DNA from: JBLHZY01 sp047631555
Lineage (GTDB): Bacteria > Pseudomonadota > Alphaproteobacteria > Rhodobacterales > Rhodobacteraceae
Direction of reading: 5' to 3'
DNA: 64,000 bases
Assembly: GCA_047631555.1 (NCBI GenBank)
Contig: JBLHZY010000002.1
Coordinates: forward strand, 248,001-312,000
A model generated the notes under the pieces. That model ran no database searches. It had not been told where the DNA came from and worked only from the letters and a program-made list of their open reading frames with translations. Below are positions 33,164-41,277 of this stretch, piece by piece. Numbering within the stretch: position 1 is the first letter of the stretch; the number at the start of each line of letters is the position of its first letter. The position numbers and the translations under genes were made by a program.

Positions 33164-34582
33164 ATGAAACAGGCCGTTGTTATCCTTCATGGCATGGGTG
33201 AGCAGATCCCGATGCAAACACTGCGCTCGTTTGTTGATGCCGTCTGGACGAAAGATGAAGAGCTTATTGATCGCGATCGTCCTGATAGTGACACGGGCGG
33301 CCCACGGATCGAAAACCCTACCTGGGGTAAGCCCGATCCGCGCAACCGCAGTTTTGAGCTGCGGCGCATCACGACAGAGCGGTCGGATGGCGGCTTTCAG
33401 ACGGATTTCTATGAATATTACTGGGCGCACCTGATGCATGGCACCACTTGGGAGCAAGTTCAGGGCTGGGTCATGGGGCTTTTGTTTCGCAATCCAATTA
33501 CGCGCGTTCCGCCCCCTGTTCGGCTGGCATGGTGTGTTCTTTGGATCGTTACGCTCGGGCTTATCTGGGTCGGAATAGACTCTATTATGGCGGAAAAGGG
33601 GCCAGATACGCCGCTGGGACGATTGTTTCAGGCGGGCGTTGCCTTGGTCGGCGGTTGGTTTGTCACGAATATCTTGGTGCGCCGATTTGGGGATGTTGCG
33701 CGCTATGTCAAGGCTGCGCCAATGAATGTTGGTCGTCGGCAGGAAATCCGCGAAAAGGGCGTTGAGCTTCTGGAAAACTTGATTCGTGATACCGATGAAA
33801 AAGGGCGTCGTACCTATGAGCGGATTACAGTTGTCGCGCATTCCTTGGGGACAATAGTTGCCTATGATATTTTGAGCCATACCTTTGCGCGTATGAATAC
33901 TCAGATCGAGATAACCGATCGCAAGAGAATGGCGCAGCCTGCGCGCGCGCATCTGGAGCAACTTGTTCAAGATGGGCTTGGATTGCCAGGAAGCGCGAAA
34001 ACAGAGCCTAAACAATGGGAAATAGATGATTTTCAAGAGGCTCAAGATGCCGCCCGAAAGGAATTATTGGCGCAGGGAGGGCTTTGGAATGTCACGGATT
34101 TCGTAACCTTAGGGTCGCCGCTTACGCACGCTGAATTTCTAATGGCGGACGATTTGGATGATCTGCGCGCGCAACAGGGCCGTCGGATTTTGCCAACTTG
34201 CCCGCCTGTTATGGAGTTTGATCGCAAGACGCAGCGCCAGCATATCGGGTATCGCGCCGGCGACCTTTCGAAAATTGGCAAAGGGACGAGCCCGCTTGAT
34301 CCACGGATGCCGCACCATGCAGCGCTCTTTGCTTATACGCGTTGGTCGAACCTTTATTCGCCGCACGAATTCATCGTTAAAGGCGATATCGTCTCTGGCC
34401 CGGTTGGTGGGCAATTCGGCCAAAGCAATGGCGACGTGCATATCAGTGGCATCAAAGACATCCCCGTGATGCGTGAGGGTTTTGTGACCCATAACAACTA
34501 TTGGAAACTTGACGATGGAGCCGAAGCGCCGGAGCATATCAAGTTGCTTCGCAAAGCGTTGCGGCTCGGGCGGGCAAAATAG
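33164..34582 (+). CDS. membrane-associated serine hydrolase of unknown role
   Basis: The 472-residue protein starts like an alpha/beta hydrolase (QAVVILHGMGEQ, oxyanion-type HGMG at 9-12) and has a nucleophile elbow AHSLG with serine about 227. A histidine near the end (FVTHNNYW) can complete the triad. Two hydrophobic segments (about 119-140 and 154-172) interrupt the fold between the first strand and the nucleophile, so the enzyme is probably anchored to the inner membrane. Lipase, esterase and thioesterase roles all fit. GGAGAAGAG precedes the ATG. It converges on the HNH gene with 13 bases between stops; membership of the same system is not shown. Confidence 0.7.
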   Translation: MKQAVVILHGMGEQIPMQTLRSFVDAVWTKDEELIDRDRPDSDTGGPRIENPTWGKPDPRNRSFELRRITTERSDGGFQTDFYEYYWAHLMHGTTWEQVQGWVMGLLFRNPITRVPPPVRLAWCVLWIVTLGLIWVGIDSIMAEKGPDTPLGRLFQAGVALVGGWFVTNILVRRFGDVARYVKAAPMNVGRRQEIREKGVELLENLIRDTDEKGRRTYERITVVAHSLGTIVAYDILSHTFARMNTQIEITDRKRMAQPARAHLEQLVQDGLGLPGSAKTEPKQWEIDDFQEAQDAARKELLAQGGLWNVTDFVTLGSPLTHAEFLMADDLDDLRAQQGRRILPTCPPVMEFDRKTQRQHIGYRAGDLSKIGKGTSPLDPRMPHHAALFAYTRWSNLYSPHEFIVKGDIVSGPVGGQFGQSNGDVHISGIKDIPVMREGFVTHNNYWKLDDGAEAPEHIKLLRKALRLGRAK

Positions 34583-34589
34583 GCTCTAA
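34577..34589 (+). repeat. 13-bp direct repeat, left copy
   Basis: AAATAGGCTCTAA includes the stop codon of the serine hydrolase gene. The identical 13 bases recur in the same orientation at 38603-38615, after the fumarylpyruvate-hydrolase-type gene, so the pair brackets the HNH/ATPase module and that gene. GGCCTAA is also found beside both copies. Confidence 0.45.
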
Positions 34590-34595
34590 TAAGGC

Positions 34596-35486
34596 CTAAG
34601 AGATCGCTTCTTGAAGCTCGTGGATGAGTGCCGTGAGAAGCTGCGTGCCAATAGCAGAGAAGGGCTGCGCGACTGAACAGTGCAATTGAAATGACTGGAT
34701 ATCTTCCAGAAGGTCGTCCTTTAGAAATTGAGCTGTCTGATCATCGGCATCGTCTAGTCGGCGGATACGTTTGCGAATTTTGTCTCGCATGTTTCTCAAA
34801 AGAAGAGCCTTTTGCAGGCGTTCTTCCGTAAGTCTTCGCCGATTGAGGCCAAGTACGTCGATAGTGCGTGCGCCGATTTCGGACCCTTGCTTTGCGATCA
34901 CGGTGACGAGCGGGCCGTCAATTAGAAATTCGAGATGATCGTTGGGATCCGTGATTGTCGGGTCGATTATGAGGGGTTCCTCGAGTGAAATGTTTTCGTC
35001 CGGCGTTGTGACCCAAGATTGATGCGCGACGGGAAAGGAATGAAGCTTGCCGCGCAGGACCATCTCACCATTCTCAAAGGCATCCTCGATCTCATCGGCG
35101 CTCCAATCGGGATCAATAATCAGCTGTTTGCGCCCTTGATTGCAGTGAGAACAGCTCAGCACGAGATTGGTGTAATCCATCGCGAGCCACCAATATCCGG
35201 GGTGATCAAAGCCAACCTCCTCGGCCTCTTTGACGGCGCCTTTTGGGCGGTAATGTTCAATATCAGTGTCTGATGTGCCCGCAATTGTTCCTTCGCAATA
35301 GGCGCATTTCCCGTGGAAAAGATCGCGAAGGGCCTCTCGGACATCCGGTCGTTTATAGGCTTTGTAGAAGGTACCTGGTGGAGGCTCGTTGAATGCGCGG
35401 GCGGCGGCAAGTTCGCGCGCGCCGGCGCTAGTGGGGTCATCGAGCTTTAGGGAGTCTGGCGTTTTACCGCGCGCTACAAAAATCAT
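34596..35486 (-). CDS. HNH endonuclease, PtuB-like (intact active site)
   Basis: This 296-residue protein belongs to the TIGR02646-type HNH group that includes PtuB of Septu and the nuclease of retron-Ec78-like systems. Two zinc-binding pairs, C61-x2-C64 and C112-x2-C115, frame the fold; D-I-E-H-Y-R-P-K-G at 75-83 gives the catalytic histidine (H78), N107 lies in DYTNLVL and N116 follows the second cysteine pair. A C-terminal region (LIIDPTITDPNDHLEF onward) is the usual companion domain. It starts four bases after the ATPase gene's stop, with GGAAGG upstream, so it is made with that protein. DNA (or RNA) cleavage on phage infection is the expected role. Confidence 0.82.
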   Translation of the reverse strand: MIFVARGKTPDSLKLDDPTSAGARELAAARAFNEPPPGTFYKAYKRPDVREALRDLFHGKCAYCEGTIAGTSDTDIEHYRPKGAVKEAEEVGFDHPGYWWLAMDYTNLVLSCSHCNQGRKQLIIDPDWSADEIEDAFENGEMVLRGKLHSFPVAHQSWVTTPDENISLEEPLIIDPTITDPNDHLEFLIDGPLVTVIAKQGSEIGARTIDVLGLNRRRLTEERLQKALLLRNMRDKIRKRIRRLDDADDQTAQFLKDDLLEDIQSFQLHCSVAQPFSAIGTQLLTALIHELQEAIS

Positions 35487-35490
35487 GGGC

Positions 35491-37791
35491 TCAGCCTTCC
35501 GGCTCTTGCCGCAGAGCTGCCAGCAAATCGCGGACCATGTCTTTGCGCCCGGCGTTCTTCATTTTGGCCAAGGGCGCGACAGGATCAATCGTTGCCTCCT
35601 TCAATGCTTTTGCGACGACTTGCGTTTGAAGAGAGTCCCCGACGGCCATGTTTTGCTCAATATCAACGCGTAGATATGCCGCCTCGCGGGCGAGGGTTTC
35701 GTCTAGGTCGGGCTTTTGCATAAGGGTTTGATAACGTATGAGTTTTGCGTCTGTTTCGGGGTCGGTGGAGCCGAGGCCAAAGAACTCAGAGGTCAAAATT
35801 TGCTCAGCACGCATGCCGCGAGGATCAGGCAGATCTTTGAGCGTCTGAACGCTGGCATCCTCATCCGCGCGCTGGAGAACAAAAACTTCGCCGTCATACA
35901 TGCCTTTGAGGCAGAGCGGATCGTGGGTTGTGACAATGAACTGAATGCGCGGAAAGGCGCGGCGCAGAAGGTTCATGATTCGCATTTTCCAGCGCGGATG
36001 GAGATGGGTTTCGATCTCATCAATCAATACAACGGCGGAGGCATATTCAATGTTATCATAGTGATACATCATCTCGCGGATGATATCGCAGGCCATAGCG
36101 ACGACGGATTTGTAGCCAACGGACATTTGCGAAAGCGGGGTGTTGCCGCCATTTGTTTCGATAATGATGCGGCCATTTTCACGCGCGAAATAGGCGCTTC
36201 GGTCTAGCATAAGCACCTCACGCAAGGCGCGCGCGGCGATGTCGAAGGTCGCTTGATCGACTTGGTTAAGCCATTCGATTGGGTTGGCGATTGTATCCAT
36301 CGGATCGAACAGTGAGCGGATGCGATAAGCGGGCGCGCGAAAGCGGCGCTTTGCTTTCTTGGTGAAGTAGCGGCGCGGGCCATAGGCGAGAACGATCTTA
36401 GCGCTTTGCGGGGAGCCTTCGAAATATGGCGCATCGGGTTGGCCGGAAAGCTGTGTTGTCTCGGACTGGCCTGCATAGGAAATTTCGACGTTTAGCGGTG
36501 TATTAGAGACTGTTTTCCAGTTTTCCGGATCGGGGCGATGGAGCATATCACCGGGGCTGATGTCCTCGTCTTCCAGCAGTGCATCCAGCTCTTCGATTTC
36601 ATTCGTGCCGAGAAGCGCGAGCGCGAGCGCCTCGAGGACAGAGCTTTTGCCAGTCGCGTTTTCGCCAAGGATCAGCATGCAAGGCGCAAGGTTTGGGTCT
36701 TCGATCGTTTCGGGAAGATCGAATTCGATGGATTTCAGGGCTTTGAAATTCTCGATCCGGACGTGTTTGATTGGGGCTGTGGCGAAGGGAAGGTTGGCGA
36801 GTTTGACGGTTCGGCTCGGTTTTTTTTCAGCCGTTGCGTTGAAGGGCGAAATGCCTGTGGGGTCTGGTATAGTGGCATTCGTGAACCCGATTTCAGGCTC
36901 TAAATTGGGCGTTTCGAACGTTGCGACGGTGATCTCCGTTAGAAATGTGCTCAGGGACTGATCGTCCATCCTGACGAGCGCATCTGCGAAGGTATGCAGA
37001 TCCCAGACCGACAGATCGCGTTCGACACAGAACTCTAGAACTGCGGCTTTGGTGGCTTCGGGGTGCATGTTGCCGTGTTTGCCGACGTCCAAAAGCATAA
37101 CTGCTTCGCGAATGGCTTCGGGGCGGTCTTCGCGGTCGGTGCTGAAGGCTTTGCTTTCGATGTAATCAATATAGGTCCGAACGGCTTCACGGCGCACATT
37201 GATGAGCGCCTCTCGGTTCAGCCCAATAACGCGAATGGTTTCAATGCCTTGCGGGGACTTTCCTTCCGCCATGCCATTGGGTTTAAAGGAAAAATGTTCG
37301 CCTGGAAGTGACATGTTTTCCGTATCGCAAGGATCGATCAGGAGTGCGTCTTCGTCTGCGATTAGGTTTATCGGCGTATTAAGGCGTGCGCGCCAGCCTT
37401 TGACCGGGAAATAGTTCGATTTTCTGCTTGCGCAAGTTTCGCAGACCAGCAGCATGTTTTCCCATTCATAGGCGAGCCAGACGTAGTGCAGCATATCCGT
37501 TTGGCCATCGGCATCGGCTGCAAATCCGGGCGGGCGGTGCAGATGGATGCTAATGGTTTTGCGCGAGATGACATCGCTTTCGCAATATGCACAGCGGCCT
37601 TGGAAGAGCTCTCGCAGCGCATTGTCGACTTCGGGCTGGGCCGCGAAGCTTGGGTCATATGGCGCGCGAAGCTGGGCTTTGCTGCCCGCGGCGCTGTCCA
37701 TATAGGCGCGCATCTCTTCGCGAAGGCGCTCGGCCTCGTCGGATTGGAGTAGTTTGGGGGCGCTTACGGCGCTTCGATCAATAAATCTCAT
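35491..37791 (-). CDS. HNH-ABC/OLD ATPase fusion, PtuB-PtuA-like
   Basis: The 766-residue protein joins two modules that are normally separate genes. Residues 1-200 are a TIGR02646-type HNH domain with cysteine pairs C67/C70 and C117/C120, but the catalytic E-H-x-R-P-K-G is changed to H-L-H-R-P-P-G (H83, H85) and the N after the last cysteine is A121, so it may bind without cutting. Residues 340-766 are a PtuA/OLD-type ATPase: Walker A GENATGKSS (376-384), signature-like SQMSVG, Walker B VVLIDEIETH (D591, E592) and switch H623 in TTHDP. No TOPRIM domain follows. ATG 37791 is preferred to an upstream TTG. The ATPase would sense infection and license the partner nuclease, by analogy with Septu. 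Confidence 0.85.
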   Translation of the reverse strand: MRFIDRSAVSAPKLLQSDEAERLREEMRAYMDSAAGSKAQLRAPYDPSFAAQPEVDNALRELFQGRCAYCESDVISRKTISIHLHRPPGFAADADGQTDMLHYVWLAYEWENMLLVCETCASRKSNYFPVKGWRARLNTPINLIADEDALLIDPCDTENMSLPGEHFSFKPNGMAEGKSPQGIETIRVIGLNREALINVRREAVRTYIDYIESKAFSTDREDRPEAIREAVMLLDVGKHGNMHPEATKAAVLEFCVERDLSVWDLHTFADALVRMDDQSLSTFLTEITVATFETPNLEPEIGFTNATIPDPTGISPFNATAEKKPSRTVKLANLPFATAPIKHVRIENFKALKSIEFDLPETIEDPNLAPCMLILGENATGKSSVLEALALALLGTNEIEELDALLEDEDISPGDMLHRPDPENWKTVSNTPLNVEISYAGQSETTQLSGQPDAPYFEGSPQSAKIVLAYGPRRYFTKKAKRRFRAPAYRIRSLFDPMDTIANPIEWLNQVDQATFDIAARALREVLMLDRSAYFARENGRIIIETNGGNTPLSQMSVGYKSVVAMACDIIREMMYHYDNIEYASAVVLIDEIETHLHPRWKMRIMNLLRRAFPRIQFIVTTHDPLCLKGMYDGEVFVLQRADEDASVQTLKDLPDPRGMRAEQILTSEFFGLGSTDPETDAKLIRYQTLMQKPDLDETLAREAAYLRVDIEQNMAVGDSLQTQVVAKALKEATIDPVAPLAKMKNAGRKDMVRDLLAALRQEPEG

Positions 37792-37911
37792 GTGTTCCGC
37801 CAACGCTTATGTGCAATGCTGAAGTCGGGTCTTGAATAGGTTTACCTTAGGGGAATGGCGCTGGCCGATCCAGTGGGCTATTCCAGACCTTAGAGCAAAA
37901 GGAGCAGAGCC

Positions 37912-38604
37912 ATGACCAAGCCGATTTTTGATGTCCCGAGCCACCCGCTGATCCCGATTGTGGACGATGAGCGCGGCTATCCTGTACGCCGGATTTTCTG
38001 TGTTGGACGCAACTATGCCGCCCATGCCGCCGAGATGGGGATGGAGGTCGATCGCTCTACCCCGTTTTACTTTACCAAGAGCCCAGCAGCGATTGCTTTG
38101 AGCGGCTCGAAGATTGCCTATCCCGGAGGCACAGGTAACTACCATTACGAGATGGAGTTGGTGATTGCGATGGGGTCTGAGATATACAAAACAGATACTA
38201 ATACGGCCAAAAAGGCCATTTTTGGCTATGGTTGTGGGCTTGATATGACGCGGCGCGATTTGCAGATGTCAGAGCGCGCGCAGCAGCGGCCTTGGGATTT
38301 GGGTAAGGATGTTGAGCAATCGGCAGTGCTTGGCGCTATCACGCCAGTTGGTGATTTTGGCGATGTTGCAGATCAGGCGATCCGTTTGCGTCAGAACGGG
38401 GAGATGCGCCAAGATGCCGTTTTGAGCGATATGATTTATTCGCCAGTTGAGATTCTTGTGCACCTTTCAGGTTTTTATCATTTGGGGCCAGGGGATTTGA
38501 TTTATACCGGAACGCCTGCTGGTGTTGGCGCTGTTGAGATCGGCGATACGCTTGAAGGCGAGATCGAGGGTCTTGCGCCAATTTCGGTTCAGGTAGTGGC
38601 CTAA
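37912..38604 (+). CDS. fumarylacetoacetate/fumarylpyruvate hydrolase family protein
   Basis: This 230-residue FAH-fold protein has the short form typical of fumarylpyruvate hydrolases (NagK type) in the gentisate pathway: FCVGRNYAAHAAEMG, then YHYEMELVIAMG, with the metal-binding E-x-E, and GYGCGLDMTRRDLQ. Members cleave C-C bonds in 2,4-diketo acids; some are oxaloacetate decarboxylases, so the substrate is not fixed. AGGAG precedes the ATG. It is divergent from the HNH/ATPase operon across 120 bases and followed by the GMC oxidoreductase; whether it travels with the defence module is unclear. Confidence 0.88.
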   Translation: MTKPIFDVPSHPLIPIVDDERGYPVRRIFCVGRNYAAHAAEMGMEVDRSTPFYFTKSPAAIALSGSKIAYPGGTGNYHYEMELVIAMGSEIYKTDTNTAKKAIFGYGCGLDMTRRDLQMSERAQQRPWDLGKDVEQSAVLGAITPVGDFGDVADQAIRLRQNGEMRQDAVLSDMIYSPVEILVHLSGFYHLGPGDLIYTGTPAGVGAVEIGDTLEGEIEGLAPISVQVVA

Positions 38605-38615
38605 ATAGGCTCTAA
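38603..38615 (+). repeat. 13-bp direct repeat, right copy
   Basis: AAATAGGCTCTAA begins inside the stop codon of the FAH-family gene and matches 34577-34589 exactly, in the same orientation 4.0 kb away. See the finding on the pair. Confidence 0.45.
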
Positions 38616-38657
38616 CACACCGCAAAATGCGCCAGATTACGCTTGGGAGGGCGATGT

Positions 38658-40244
38658 ATGGATCAGTTCGATTATATTGTTGTGGGGGCGGGCAGCGCGG
38701 GCTGTGTTCTTGCGAACCGGTTGAGCGAAAAGCACCGGGTTTTGTTGCTCGAGGCTGGCGGGCGCGACAATTATCATTGGATCCATATCCCCATCGGCTA
38801 TCTCTATTGTATCGGCAATCCGCGCACCGATTGGGGCTTTTCGACTGCGCCTGAGCCGGGCTTGAACGGGCGCAGCCTATTGTATCCGCGCGGGCGGGTT
38901 CTGGGCGGCTGTAGTTCGATCAATGGGATGCTTTATCTGCGCGGCCAGTCTGCGGATTACGATCACTGGCGCCAGCTTGGGAATGCCGGTTGGGGCTGGG
39001 ATGATGTCCTGCCCTATTTCAAGAAGAGCGAGGATTATGTTGAGGGGCCCTCCGAGATGCATGGGTCTGGCGGCGAGTGGCGGGTTGAAAATCAGCGGCT
39101 TCATTGGGATGTTTTGGATGATTTTATGGAGGCGGCCGCGCAGGCGGGCATTCCAAAGACGGATGATTTCAACACGGGCGATAATGAAGGCGTTGGCTAT
39201 TTCCGGGTAAACCAGCGCAGCGGCTGGCGGTGGAACACCGCAAAGGCATTTTTGCGCCCGGTAAAGGCGCGCGAGGGGCTGAAGGTCGAGACGCATGCAC
39301 AAGTCGAGCGGATTGTGATTGAGGACGGGCGCGCTGTTGGGGTTCGATATCGCCAGAACGGCGCGGTGGTTGAGGCGCGCGCGGGGGCGGAAGTGATCCT
39401 TTCGGCAGGCGCCGTTGGATCGCCGCAGATATTGCAGCTTTCGGGGATCGGGCCGGGCGCGCTTTTGCAGGAGAACGGGATTACGGTTCAGCATGAGCAG
39501 CCCGCCATTGGCGAGAACCTTCAGGACCATCTGCAAATCCGTTGCGCCTACAAGGTAAATGGCGCCAAGACGCTCAACACGATGGCGAACTCTCTTTATG
39601 GCAAGGCCAAGATCGGGCTTGAATATGCGCTAAAGCGTTCGGGACCGATGTCGATGGCGCCGAGCCAGCTGGGGGCCTTTGCGCGCTCGCGCCCTGATTT
39701 GGAAACGCCGGATTTGGAGTATCATGTGCAGCCGCTCTCTTTAGGGGCGTTTGGCGGCGATCTCGATCCGTTTGATGCGATTACGGCGAGCGTGTGCAAT
39801 TTGCGGCCTGAAAGCCGAGGGCATGTTCGGATCAGTTCGCCCGATCCAAGCGCGCATCCTGTTATCCAGCCGAATTACCTTTCTGCGCCCGCTGATCGCC
39901 AAGTTGCCGCTGATGCAATCCGGCTTACGCGGCGCATTATGGAGCAGCCAGCGATGGCGCGTTATACGCCCGATGAGTTCAAGCCGGGCGCCAAATTGGC
40001 CAGCGATGAAGAGCTTGCGCGCGCTGCCGGTGATATTGGTACGACGATTTTTCATCCTGTTGGGACTGTGCGTATGGGGGCGGACGAGGCAGCACCGCTT
40101 GATCCGCAATTGCGCCTGCGCGGGATTGTTGGCTTGCGAGTTGTTGATGCCAGCGTGATGCCGACGATTACTTCGGGCAATACCAATTCCCCGACCATCA
40201 TGATTGCTGAAAAAGCCGCTGATATGATCCTTTCAACCGCCTGA
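38658..40244 (+). CDS. GMC-family alcohol/choline dehydrogenase-like oxidoreductase
   Basis: The 528-residue flavoenzyme oxidises alcohols. It has the FAD loop DYIVVGAGSAGCVLA (5-19), the first GMC signature GRVLGGCSSING, a second segment SAGAVGSPQILQLSGIG, and the catalytic region TIFHPVGTVRMG with N-T-N-S-P-T near the end supplying the second active-site residue. BetA, alkanol dehydrogenase (AlkJ) and polyethylene-glycol dehydrogenase are close relatives, so the substrate is open. GGGAGGG eight bases before ATG 38658 sets the start; the frame also has an earlier TTG. It follows the FAH-family gene by 53 bases and may share its transcript. Confidence 0.9.
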   Translation: MDQFDYIVVGAGSAGCVLANRLSEKHRVLLLEAGGRDNYHWIHIPIGYLYCIGNPRTDWGFSTAPEPGLNGRSLLYPRGRVLGGCSSINGMLYLRGQSADYDHWRQLGNAGWGWDDVLPYFKKSEDYVEGPSEMHGSGGEWRVENQRLHWDVLDDFMEAAAQAGIPKTDDFNTGDNEGVGYFRVNQRSGWRWNTAKAFLRPVKAREGLKVETHAQVERIVIEDGRAVGVRYRQNGAVVEARAGAEVILSAGAVGSPQILQLSGIGPGALLQENGITVQHEQPAIGENLQDHLQIRCAYKVNGAKTLNTMANSLYGKAKIGLEYALKRSGPMSMAPSQLGAFARSRPDLETPDLEYHVQPLSLGAFGGDLDPFDAITASVCNLRPESRGHVRISSPDPSAHPVIQPNYLSAPADRQVAADAIRLTRRIMEQPAMARYTPDEFKPGAKLASDEELARAAGDIGTTIFHPVGTVRMGADEAAPLDPQLRLRGIVGLRVVDASVMPTITSGNTNSPTIMIAEKAADMILSTA

Positions 40245-40325
40245 AATACTGAAAAGTTTATCAGTTAAGTGGGCGTTCACTTGGGGCTGCTATTGATGGC
40301 CTTGGGTGAATAAAGAGGTGGTGGA

Positions 40326-41174
40326 ATGAGCGCGAAAGCTAACGCGCCAATCATCATCAAGCGTAAGAAAGTTGTTGGTGGCGGTGGCCACCACGGCGGT
40401 GCATGGAAAGTGGCGTATGCCGATTTCGTGACAGCCATGATGGCGTTCTTTCTCTTGATGTGGTTGCTGAACGCGACAACAGAAAAGCAACGCAAAGGCG
40501 TGGCGGATTATTTTTCTCCGACGATTCCGGTTAACCGGATTTCGGGCGGTGGGGATGGTGCGTTTGGCGGGGACTCCGTCTTTACCGAGGAAACCTTGGC
40601 CCGCAATGGCACGGGCGCTTCGCTGAAAAATCCAACTGTGGATAATGAAGCGCGCGGCGATCAGGGTATGGGCGATGCGGAAGCTGGCGAGAAAAAGGCT
40701 GAAGATGCCGCGGCTATTGCAGATGTTCAGGCGGCCCTTAGCGCGATGAGCGGTGAGAGCATGGTTGCCGAACAGGCGCTGCGTCATATCGTTACCAAGG
40801 TTACGGATGAAGGGTTGATCATCGAGATTTTCGATCTGCCCGATGAGCCGCTCTTTGATCGTGCGACGGCAGAGCCGACCGAAATTACCTATGAATTGAT
40901 GGAAATGATGGCCAATGTCTTTGCGCTGGTGAAGAACGAGATTGCCGCCAATGGGCATATGGCTTCGCAGGCGCTGGCTTTTGCGCGCAATCCGGTATGG
41001 GATCTCTCTAGTGCGCGTGCGGACAAAATGCGCCAGATGCTTGAGGCAGAAGGAATTCCAAGCGCCCGTATTCAGAGGGTCTCTGGATTTGCGGATCGAA
41101 AGCGGGCCGTCAGCAATCCAATGGCGGTGCGAAATAATCGGATTGAGTTGATCCTGCTGCGCCAAGACCGTTAG
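40326..41174 (+). CDS. motB: flagellar motor stator protein MotB
   Basis: This 282-residue stator subunit anchors MotA to peptidoglycan. A basic N-terminus leads to one membrane helix, YADFVTAMMAFFLLMWLLN, with the proton-binding aspartate at D33. A variable linker follows, then an OmpA-like peptidoglycan-binding domain ending SNPMAVRNNRIELILLRQ. It is the first gene of the flagellar region, upstream of flgE and 11 kb from motA, so the two stator genes are not adjacent. GGTGG precedes the ATG. Proton rather than sodium use is likely from the MotB-type helix, which is inference. Confidence 0.93.
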   Translation: MSAKANAPIIIKRKKVVGGGGHHGGAWKVAYADFVTAMMAFFLLMWLLNATTEKQRKGVADYFSPTIPVNRISGGGDGAFGGDSVFTEETLARNGTGASLKNPTVDNEARGDQGMGDAEAGEKKAEDAAAIADVQAALSAMSGESMVAEQALRHIVTKVTDEGLIIEIFDLPDEPLFDRATAEPTEITYELMEMMANVFALVKNEIAANGHMASQALAFARNPVWDLSSARADKMRQMLEAEGIPSARIQRVSGFADRKRAVSNPMAVRNNRIELILLRQDR

Positions 41175-41200
41175 CCAAGAAGAAGATAGAATTTTAGCTG

Positions 41201-41215
41201 TTAGCGGGCTGTTAA
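41201..41215 (+). promoter_or_regulatory. CtrA-like box upstream of flgE
   Basis: TTAG-CGGGCTG-TTAA has the two half-sites of the CtrA consensus TTAA-N7-TTAA at the exact spacing with one mismatch. It lies 63 bases before the flgE ATG, in the 103-bp gap after motB. CtrA is known to control flagellar genes in several Rhodobacterales. Confidence 0.5.
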
Positions 41216-41277
41216 GGACAGCGCTGTAGTTCTGATGCTTGACCCCCCTGGGAACAGCAGCAGAAAGGCGCTTTCCG

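Noticed and set aside
34596..37791. Retron (Ec78-type) containing these HNH and ATPase proteins
   Set aside because: No reverse transcriptase gene and no room for a msr-msd RNA in the 120-bp gap or the flanking genes.
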